DNA of 64,000 nucleotides. It comes from Saxidomus purpurata (taxonomy: Eukaryota; Mollusca; Bivalvia; Venerida; Veneridae). Shown here in pieces: positions 50,301 through 62,300 of this stretch (within the stretch, counting starts at the first letter, position 1; the number at the start of each line of letters is the position of its first letter). The stretch lies in NCBI GenBank assembly GCA_022818135.1, contig JAFMSR010000005.1, forward strand, positions 22,741,079 to 22,805,078, read 5' to 3'. The notes below the pieces were generated by a model. The model made no database searches and was not told the origin of the DNA. It saw only the letters and a list, made by a program, of their open reading frames with translations. The position numbers and the translations under genes are program-made.

Positions 50301-53300
50301 GTTCATTTAAAAGCTAACAGAAATGAAGTAAGAATAAATAAAGCATAATTATAACATCACTTATATATGTCTTTATATTATCTTATCTTTAAAAATTATA
50401 GAAAAAATAGCATATTAAAATACAAATCACAAGTTCACACTACAGAAGATAAGACGTTTTATTTAAAAGTAAGAACTGAGTTTTTAGCCCGGTATTACAC
50501 CGTGGTTTGGTGAATATACATTATTTTGTAGATAAGTCTACCAGTAGAATAGAACAACCTTGGCTACAGCGGCTTTGGCAGCTTCATCGGTCGCCATGGA
50601 AACAACACTCCATGCCAGACAACAGCACAGACATTCGGAATACGCGTTCACAGTCTTTAATGTACAACATGAAGCCGAGAAAAGTCTACGAGGTCCCAAA
50701 AGCTGGGAACAAACCATTGTCATATTCTCTAAGTAACCATCAGAAACCTGCCACGGCACAATCATTTATAACGAAAGGAAAGAGAAATGAAAAAATTGAC
50801 GAAGGCGGACGACAAAAGCGTGACGTCATTATGCAAATGCCAGAACGAACAGTAGAAACACTGGTTGTAGTTGACAAAATAATGTACGAATTTCATCAGA
50901 CGGAAAATGTTATTGAAGCATATGTTCTCACCATAATGAATATAGTATGTCTTTGTTATTGTACGGTCTTCTGCTGCGTTTTGAACGCTTCTTACATACA
51001 ATGAATATATTTTCAGACATATATCTAGTGTTTTACTATCTGAAAAACAGGATTAGGATCCAGATTTAACTTAATATGTACATTGTAGTTGTTATCACGA
51101 TACCATTCCATCAGAGTCAGAAATCTAAACGAAATGTTAACAAAAATTTTCCTGCCGTTCTGAATTTTATATCTTTTTGCAGTAATTTACATCTAAATTT
51201 GTAGCAACAAGGAACATTCGTATGTATGATTATACGTTTTGTAATTGCAGGTTGCTAAACTGTACCGAGACCCTACAATTGGTAATAACATTAATATTGT
51301 CGTATCGAAGCTTGTCATCCTTACGGAAGATACGGTAAGGTTATTAAAGTTATCATTCCCCCGTTTAAAATACTAGTACATTTGTACTGAAATAGACTTG
51401 TCTCCTTTTTAGGTACTGAAGGTTCTAATATAACCTAGTTACACCCCGTATCGATGCATCAGAGATAGGGAAAACACTCTTTTTCTTGAACACTGAACAT
51501 GTCACAATTTGACACCGCAGTTGTATCGCTGTGCAGACTTATCTTTAGCCTTACTGGTTTAAAAGGTCTTACTGAGGGTTTTGCACAACAAGGTTCGAAA
51601 CATATTTAACTTACCACTGAAATATTACACATATTTACAGAAAAACTTGTCTATTAGCCATCACGCTGACAAGTCTCTGGACAGTTTCTGCAAGTGGCAA
51701 CACAGACTGAACAAAACCAGCGCACAGACGCATGACAACGGCGTGCTCATGACGAGGTACTTGAATTATTTCTTGGGAAAACTTAGAAAGTTGTACATGT
51801 ACTCAGCGAGGGTACATTTTAGTTACAATGAGTTTCTCTTAGGCTGTAAGCTAAGCATTTTATAATATGTTATAAACCGGTTTACACCGCCAGTAACCAA
51901 CATTTCGGGAAACTGACCGGTCCGAAGCGGTGACCTTGGAAACTTGTTACTTAACTAAGTTGTTTGTTTTGTGTTTCGTTGTCTTGTTTGTATACGTTAT
52001 TGTAAGTGCCGTTACTTTACTTTTTGAAAGTCAATAGTTCTTTTGAAGCTGCAATATCCGCTGCCGTATCTAACAGAGCATTTAATTTTCTGTTTATCTT
52101 CGTGTTGGTTGGTGCTGTGTTTGATAATGTGAAAATATTACTCTTCTTATATTTAATCAGGCTAATTTACGATTTTCAGAAAGCTAGCCTTTCGGTATCA
52201 CTGTTGGTCAATTTTAAAATAGTATAAAATCTGATGTTACTAAACACGTAACTAGGAGATTACTGTTACTGTTATTGTTTTTTCTACATATATATGTTGC
52301 CACTGTCCCTGTTTTTGTTTTCATTGCTGTTGTGCAGCTTTTCATACTGCTACCTTTAGCTTTGCTATTGTTTATTCTCTCGCTATCGGTTTTATTTTAG
52401 CTGGTGTTGCCGCTGTTTTTATGTTGTTTCTGTTGCTGCCGCAGTTGCAATTTAACTCTTTGACTTTATGCTTTTTTATAATACTTGCCATGCAATTAAA
52501 ACAATATCTTTTAACATTAATGTTTATGTCTTTCTTTGTATGTCTGTTTCAGATATGACATTTGTACATACCAAAACAAGCCATGTGGAACTCTTGGTAA
52601 TATTTTCATTTACAGTACCTAAAATATAGCAAACTGCATGCATACATAAAGGAAACAATGGCTTACCGTGTATATTTCCTTACATTTTACGAAAACTGCG
52701 CTTGAAGTGTTTGGAGATATCTTTCCTTGTTATTCACCGCTTGTTCAAAATATATTATGTCAAGTTTATTACGTAAAGTGAACTAGTTTTCTCCTAAAGT
52801 AAAGCTTTTCCTCAGTAGTCTCCCTTTACTTTGCCAATAATACTATCTTTGCTTTTCAGGTTTAGCCCCGGTAGCTGGTATGTGTGAAGGTGAAAGATCA
52901 TGCAGTATTAATGAAGATATCGGCCTGGCCTCGGCATTCACCATAGCTCATGAAATGGGTCACAAGTAAGCATATTATAAAGTAGCATGCTTTTATGCTT
53001 TAAAAATTGTTACTATTATATAAATATTTACTTATAGTGATAAGTTTGTATGCACTTGTAAACCACATGGATCTCAGACTTTCTGGATCAAAATTAAATA
53101 TGTCTGTGATATCATAGACCGCCAGTCGTGAGTGTTCTTTCTATCTTACTTTCGAACTTTTAGGTTTTTTGTGCATCTGTGTTGACGTTGCATATCAGAA
53201 GTTTACAATCAAGTACTCTCTTGTTGGCATTGCCTTTGCTTGCCCCTTTGTACGGTCACATGACCAATTGTGAAAGGTGGTTGAACTTGCAATTTACTAA

Positions 53301-56300
53301 GCTGACATCATATTTTTGCAAAACCTTTTCTCCGTAATATACAAACGTCGCTTCGAAAAACTATCATTTATGCCTTTTGTTCACCTATATGTGATGGACA
53401 CACACCTTTTCTTATGTTTCAGTTTTGGTATGCAGCATGACGGAGCGGGGAACCTGTGTGGTACACCAGGACAAGAACCAGCTAGAATAATGGCAGCTAG
53501 GCTTACAGGAGATATAAATCCATTCCTTTGGTCAAACTGCAGTAAACAATACATCACAGACTTTCTGGAGTAAGAATACCAGTTACAATAGTTTGAAAAC
53601 ATAAGATATGCAAAAGAACTGACATCCTGTGTATCCACGCATGGTGAAATTAATCGCTAAAAACTCCCATGCGTGAAAACATAAAGCAAGTTTCAATTTT
53701 AGTATTTTTTACCGAGTAACAAGTCAAATATCTTTTGTGTCAGTAGATATCTTTTGATGCGCGTTATTTCAGTTGTGCAAATTAAAATAACAACCGAAGA
53801 ATCGTAATACAAAGGCAACCATTAGACACATTCAGTCATTGGTTTGAAGGCAACAGGTTAAAGAAAAAAAAATTGAAGAGAAATACTATGCTATGATCTT
53901 TTTTCTTGTATTGTTGAGATGCTCGTGAATTTGACCTCTGACCCATATTTACTCCTTACTGAATAGTGAATTACTGTGCAAGTATATTTCAAAACTTCTG
54001 TTCAAATGTTCTGGAAAGTAGCAGGATGTTGAAATTGTTAAAAGCATATCTTTTTAACACGAACTATCAAAAACACAAATGAATGTGCATTCGTTTATTT
54101 GTTATCAGGTCAGGGAGTGGAAGCTGCCTAGAAACGATGTCCGGGGATCAACACCAAGCAGACGTACCGGCAGGCGGGTTCAGGATGGACCAGAATGCTG
54201 ATAAACAGTGTCGTCTGCAGTTTCATGAAAAGTCACGCGCTTGCAAACATCATGTATGATTAATGAATTGTAATTTCAATCTTCATAAATACATACATTT
54301 TAAAAATTGGAGTTGGTGCTAAAATATAGTTTTATGACATTACATAATATACGGTTATATACTTTTCGGTAGAATAATTGGTAGAGAATTTCGCAGTAAA
54401 ACGATAACGCTGATACGTCTTACATTTAGGTCTTGGTTATTCGGTTTCCGACAACCTGCCTTTCGTAAATCGGTAATAATCGAGCATTGTATGCAGCAAC
54501 GTCGATGTGACATTGAAACGTGCGTTTAACCTGAATATATTAATTGAACTAATACAAAATTAAATAGTTACAAGAAAGTGTGTTTAGCTGAGGGGTTTTT
54601 CAAAGTGGTCCTTGAGTTTAACTTAGCCTGAGGCGGACCTAGTCTGCAGTTTTTTTCTAGTATGGGACATTAGTAGATTTTGTGGTTATAAAATCAACCG
54701 CAGGTAATCTATCCTTTCAAAATTGTTAAATCGTTGTAAATAGACATTTATGGAAACTTCGTGGCTTTAGGTAAATTTCAGTAATAATTCATATAACATA
54801 GTACATGTATATATTTATAACTGGTTATAAAGCTTGTCTTACTTTGCAATCACAGGCAATGTGTCGTGAATTATCGTGCCTTGATGAGGATGAAAAATGC
54901 ATCACGAACAGTATACCAGCTGCTGACGGAACTCCGTGTACAAACAACACGCATTCATTCCATGGGGTAATGTTCACCTTACATACTTCACATACAGTTT
55001 ACCTCACAATAAAACACACTCCATACTTGTATTTTCCTTTAGTATCAAAACAAAGACTAAGTCACTTTATCATAAATTCATAAAAAAACACTGCCTTCAG
55101 TATAATTTTTATAAAGGGGCCATAATAGTTCAGTATTGACTGTTAGCCATTACCGGAGAAGAAGAAGATATGTACATTGTATTAAGCTATTACTTTCATG
55201 AAATGAGTGCCAGCACCGCCTTTGGTTGCAATTTGTTCATGGATCCCGAAGTTTTATTCATACACACTATTTCTATCTAGTAGACAGTTCTCATCTAAAA
55301 GCTTTAAAACATATTATGCATCTATTTTGCAATTTCGAAATTTTCTTCCGCAGAAATGCTATCGTCGGCAGTGCGTACCATTGACATACAAACCAGCCCC
55401 AGTGGATGGTTCGTGGGGTTCATGGAATGGTTTTTCAGACTGCTCCAGGACATGTGGAGGTGGAGTCAGTTACAGGGAAAGAATCTGTGATAATCCCAAG
55501 TAGGTTGTTTATTACATAACTACATGAGTGAGCTACTTTACCGGCTTGGTCTTACCTTTACAGAAATGAACAATACTTGCATGTTAATTTGTTGACAAGC
55601 ATTACCTTAAATACTTCCTCAGTCAGTACACTGTCAAAGGTTATACATAAAAAATGTCCACACGCAGATATATACTGAAGCGAAAAAGAAACGCAGTGTA
55701 ACAAATAATGAAATATTCTGTTACTTCTCGCGAATACACATTCCACTATTTATATTGAACTGTTAATTCATTCAATTATTTTACGGCTAATATAAGTTCA
55801 GAAGGTTCATAAACTGATTTGCTCATGAAACATAGAGTCTTTATACAACTTTAGATAACGTCTTATACATTCCTTCAAATCACAACGAAGGTTTACCCTG
55901 CGTTTCTTTTTCCCTTCAGTATATATTGAACGTAAAAAATAATTTCTTTTATTTTGGACATGTTTTTATTATTTTCAGGCCAGCACATGGTGGCAACTAT
56001 TGTGTCGGAGACAGAATACAGTATAAATCCTGCAATGTTAAAGTACGTCCCATGTAATGCTCATGTATAAAAATTACTAGACAGCGTATACATATAAAAA
56101 AATTAAAAGCCATGACCTCGCTTTTATACTTGAAACTTGTCAAAGTTGACCGTTCCATGTCAGTCAACAAATGATAGCTTTTACCCGCCGACAAGTAAGT
56201 ACACATGTTTGTTGTACTTTTTATAAGTAACAAAATCAAACGGGCGTGATTAGTGCCTTACAAGTCATTGGTAACTCTTCCCTATTAAACGTATAATCAG

Positions 56301-59300
56301 ATGAACCATTGTTTACATCAAAGTTACAAAATTGATTTTCCCAAGTTATGGGGTTCTAAAAGGCAATTTTTCTTCAGGTTTTATGCGATCAGCTGATAAG
56401 TTTTCAGAGAACATTAAAACGCACATGTATTCAAATGCAGATATTTAAATTGCAGCAAGAATGTCAGAATGGAGCCGAGGACTTCCGAAAGATCCAGTGT
56501 TCTGAATATAATACCATTCCTTTCCGTGGACGATTTTTTAAATGGGTCCCTTTTACTGGAAGTAAGAGCACATTAATGCATTATGTACCTTCACTTTTTC
56601 AAAATACATATTGTACAGTTGGATTAATTATACACAGATTTAATTGTAATGTTTTATAACATCATGTTTTCTCAAATTTCTGTCTATTAAATTTGTTTTG
56701 CAGAGCTATTAATTAGAATTTTTCTATTGCTTAAGTCAACTTCAAATTGATAATCATTGCTTTAATATTTCCCGTGATCAGCCCAAAATAATGCCTGTGC
56801 CCTCAACTGTATGGCGGAGGGATTCAATTTCTACACCGAGCGGGCCAACAAAGTGGTCGACGGGACACCATGTTATCCCGACAGATTGGATATGTGTATT
56901 AACGGGGAGTGCCAAGTAAGAAGTTTAACTCTTTTATTATAATCGAACTTGCTAGACAATTTTTTTAATATGTATTTTAGTTATTTCATTATATGTTTAT
57001 TCGATCTTGCTTTGCACTGACTTTGGCACTGTCGGTTTACACCAGATGACGCTTTTTTATGATGTATTTGAACGAGAGCCTGATAAAAATTTAAGGACAC
57101 TTAAATTGGATTTTGTCTTGACTGGGCTATTAAACACGATTTTCCTGGTTACAAATATGCCTGTGTGTGAAACCGAATGTGATATATGCTTATTGATAAA
57201 ATCAAATTACACCTGTTTCTAATTTTAAGCAAAAACGCGGCGGGTTAAAAATTTGCACCCAACGATTATTTCAAATAAAATCACTGTTAAGATTAAGTTT
57301 CGATCCATTGATGATTATTTTGATCATACATTTGTATTACCGTAAAAACATACTTCGCCTCGATCAGGATTCGAACTTGGGACTTCAGTTCGTTAAATGA
57401 ACACTCTACCTCATTGCAGCAAAAGCCAGCCCATTGGCAATAAAGTACAAGTGCAGTATTATGCCTTGACTACAATCATAAACCATAGAGCCAGTCAGTA
57501 GGTCCATAAGCTGTGGGACCTTCCGCTGCAATGCATATTGTACATGTACTTACTGGTGTAAACTATACTGGAAGTAGCTACTCATTGTCAGTTCTTCTCT
57601 CTTGGTACAAACTACGTACTTTGGTAACTTATATGTGACTTAAATGATTTCAGCACGTAGGTTGCGATGGGCAGTTAGGTTCGGTCGCTCAGGAAGATAA
57701 GTGTCGGGTGTGTGCCGGAGACGGCAGTTCCTGCCACACAATATCCGGCACAGTCAACAAAAGTCTCCCAAGAGGAGGTAAGTAAGTGCTTCAGAAGTCG
57801 GTTCATGTCGCGCAGTATCCTATATCCTATATCCGACATTGCTATAGTTGACCATATACATATGACGATGTATGATTTTGACAGCTTTGTCGGAAAACCA
57901 CTGCCAGTATTGTAATGTAATATTTAATAATGAAACTCGAAGCACTTTTTTCATACATCACCTCCCATTAAAAGATATGGTTCCTCTCATTTATTGCTTT
58001 TCTGCGGCATAGAACCTGGCCTTAGTGTGCTAGGCAATAATTATGGTGTAGTACGGAACTGTTGTTAGGATTAAACTGCCGTTGTCCGTATAAGCTATGA
58101 CGAAAGGTTGAAATTCAATTGTTACAGCTTTAACACTGATGTCTGCTATAATATTATAATAGTTTTCTTGAAGATGTAATAAACACTTAGCAAAGAAGTA
58201 ATTTCTTGCAGCCTATCAGGAAATCCTGAAGATACCCTCAGGGGCGATGCATATACAAGTACAGGAGGCATACGAGTCCCATAACTACCTCGGTACGTAT
58301 ACATGTACTGTTATATACATGTACTGTTATATACATGTGCTGTTATAAACATGTACTGTTATATACATGTACTGTTCTATACATGTACTGTTCTATACAT
58401 GTACTGTTATATACATGTTCTGTTATATACATGTACTGTTATATACATGTACTGTTATATACTTATAATTGAGTTTTTGCATAGGAATATTACATGTGTT
58501 AAGTCTAATTTCCATTGTACGGACTAATGCTTCACATAATGTTAGGCGTGTTGCTAGAAAGATTGACTTGCATCGGTATGTTCATCGTTGACATAGAACG
58601 GAACACCACAAATGACCAGTTGTGCCTTTTCTGGGTGCCCTTTTTTACTTTTAACTCTAATTGTTGTGTCTAAGTAGTGGAGGTTTCATAGATAGAAGGA
58701 AACATTACCCTCACGTGTAAATTACGTAAGCATTTTACATTTCCCAGCTCTGAAGAGTGAAAACGGGCCATTCTACATAAACGGAGACTGGACAATAGAC
58801 TGGCCCCGGAAGTTCACAGTTGCTGGTACAGTATTTCACTATGAGAGGCAGAACGATGCACCAGAAATCATGAGAGCAGTCGGACCTACAAGCGAAAATC
58901 TCGTTGTCATGGTAACATTTGTGTTTTGTGAAGAACTTTGAGGCTGGTACAACTACCCGTCGTGATCTTTCGGGCGTGGAATTTTTATCAGTAATATTGA
59001 CACAACAAATAACAATAACTTTCAGCAAAAAGGCTCTTCTAGAAAATAAGAGTTCATTGCGATGAACTTAAAAGCTGCTTTCCCTCAGAATTTGGTGAAA
59101 AAATAAGGTTCTTCGAACTGTTTGAATTTAAAACATTTCAGAACGAATCACCAAATGAAAAGGTTCAAATATAAATTCCTGTAAAAGTTTTTTTTTATTT
59201 TATGGTACCAAATTATGCGGTGCAAACGCTTTTGAAATTCCAATATAACCATATAGTGCAGTGGTGCTGTCAAACCAATCATCATTTTTAATAGATTATC

Positions 59301-62300
59301 TCAAATTGTTACGTTGATTTTCACATGTGTTGTTGATTCTAGTGTTTGATTTTACATATTAATTATTATGTATTAATTATCATTTTGGAGACATTTAGAT
59401 TTTTCATTAGAAACTGTGGGCAAACAGCTTTGAAATAAATTGTACATTTTAGTAAATTCTCAATTATTTAATAGAACATTTTGTTGGACATCGCAGGGAT
59501 CACAACGTGTTTTAGTACCTTGGGTTGCTGCGTATATATACCACGTTTTACATGTACTCTATTCTTACTGTTTTTCTTTGATTTTTTTCTCGTTCGTGCC
59601 CTTCTCCCAAATAGTAATTGGCCAGAGATTATGATTTTCAAACATTAAAAAAGAAGTTAATTAGTCATATGTGTCGTGCTTTATGAGCAAAATATTAAGA
59701 ATATTAAAATACAAATTACGGTAACATCTACTTCAAGATATTTTTCCAAACCGTATGAACACTGAACGTTCTGGAAGCACTGATTTTATGATTTATTTAA
59801 GTTGTTAATGCAAGAAGACAACCAGGGGGTTCAGTACGAGTACAACGTTCCTTACAGTGCGTCGCCAGGCAACCCGAATGTTACACATTACACATGGACT
59901 CACTCTGCCTGGACAGGCTGCACATATTCATGTGGCAAAGGTAGATACAATGCACAGTTCTGATAATCTTGATCTACAGTCTCAATCTTCTATAAGAAAT
60001 AATGCGGTTAATTTGTTTTATAGATAAACATGCACTAAAACAGTGACTAATGTCATGGTTAATATTTTCAACTTATTATAATAAGTCGGTCAAGAGAATT
60101 TCAGTGACGGACTCGTTGAGATTGTGTTGGAGGTTGGGTAAGCCAGTCGTTACCACAATTCCATTGCAGCCTCGGCACCAACAAAACTGTGACGTGACTC
60201 TTATACATGTATACGTTAAATAATCACACAACTTACTTTGTGTTCATTTGTAATTTGTGTAAAAGAAAACAATACTGAACATTAATATTGTTAAATTTTC
60301 TTTCGTTACTGCCAACCATATATTTTACTATGTAGGTATCAGTTCATCTGAGGCGGTCTGTGTACACAAATACCGCCAGACGATAGTGGATGATGGATAC
60401 TGTTTTCCGCAGCCTAAACCCAGTCACCATTACAAACACTGTAACCAGGAACCATGTCCCTCAGAGTACTTCTTTCTTCTTTGTTAAAAATGAAAACCAC
60501 TGAATTAAAAAATTATACAGTTTTACGTTGAATTAGCTATACAATGTAATTAATTTTCTACAAAGAATTTTGGTCAACATGTACCTGGACCTATATACAT
60601 GTACACATATGTGTATATAGGTCCATGACACGTAGAAGAGGACGGCATGACATAAATTATTGAACAGTATATTTAAATATATTGTAGCTGGGAAATCGGA
60701 GAGTGGAGCCGTTGTAGCCAGACTTGTGGTGGTGGTCGGAAGACTCGAAGTGTCGTCTGTAAACAGAGGATAACGCAAGACGAGGAGGTGATATTGGATG
60801 ACAGTGAATGTCCAGGAGATAGGCCAGTCTCAGAAAGATTATGTAAGCGAAGTAACTGTCCGCCTATGTGGGTTGCAGAAGAATGGACAGAGGTTAGTCA
60901 GTCTGTTTACTATATTCAATTTGGGTGTTTGATAAGGGTTTTAGACAATAGTCTACGAAGGCAAAACCTGCCATAGATCCTTTTAAACGCCGATCGTGTC
61001 CGCAATGGGAACTCTCTCACAGCATTCAAATAATATAACCTGAAGACATTTATCTTGATCATTTAAACAAAACATAATTAAGCAAGATTGATTGAAACTA
61101 CCATATGAAGGAAATTCTACCTTCATACTTCAAATATATTTTAGTGTTCTAAGCGATGTGGGCGTGGCGAGATGGTGCGTCATGTTTATTGCATGACAAG
61201 CGATAAAGGAATGTACCTTGATGACAGTGAGTGTGAGTCCAGTCGAAAACCAGCAACCATTGCCACATGCGTCAAGATGGCGTGCCCTCAACCACAATGG
61301 TTTGTCCATGAGTGGACAGAGGTATGTAAAATATTTGGACTGACACTAGCGCTAGAGAAGTTCGTTTCTATTCCTGACGAAGGTATGGTGTATTGACATT
61401 GTCAATTTGTCTGGCTCTTTGTCTGGCCCTTTGGATCCATACATGTGCCAATATACACCATTTAACCGTTGCGTCTCCTGCAAAGCTTGTCCCTATCCGT
61501 TCAGTAGAATTTTGGCCAGTATCTTGAAACAATTTCATAGTTTCTTTAAATAACATTTAACTTTCATTTGGTACATCTAACATAACTGCTCGCGGGGAAA
61601 AGATTGTGTTTTTCAAGAAAAATGTTACTGTATTGCTTGTAAAATAATTGGTTTCAATTACCGTTCTTCCTTGCAGTGTGAAGGACGTTGCGACGAAGGC
61701 TGGCAGAGACGTCAAGTCGAATGCAAGACCCACGATGGTGAGCTCAGTGATAAATGTGATCTCAATAGTCGGCCGATAGATGCCAGGAGGTGTGACATGT
61801 CGTGTGAGGAAGAACTTGCAACACAGGATGGTAGGCAAACGTATTTGAATTAGCATCAAAATCATTGATTTTTTTATGCCAGGAAAGTATCCAACGGGCT
61901 TACGGCTGTTGATTGTTTTACTCGTGTAATCCGGTCTGTACACGTTCACAGGGCATTGTCCATTAGTCGGTGACATTTACCACGTTAAAGACTGACATGA
62001 CTTTAAAAAAAGGAGAAAGTAGGTCAAAAGGTCATAATCAAGGTCAGTAAAGGAAATTTTTGTGTGAAATTAAACAAATACATAATCCAAATTTCATCTC
62101 TCGAGCTTCAAAAACAAAAACTAGGCAAAAGATCAAGGTTAGCAAAGGTCAAAGTTGAAATCTGCATACAAAAATGTACATAATATAGTTCAAATTGCAT
62201 TGTAGTAGCCTCAAAAACAGAAAGTTGGTCAGTAGGTCCAGGTCAGCCAATGTCAAAGTTGAAACTTACATGCAAAATTGTATACATGGTTCAAATTGCA

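Noticed and set aside
57357..57430. Functional tRNA gene on the minus strand
   Set aside because: A and B boxes are present but the T-stem does not pair and no convincing acceptor stem is seen.
58303..58527. 74-codon Tyr/Cys-rich frame
   Set aside because: It is the translation of the 16-bp intronic tandem repeat.
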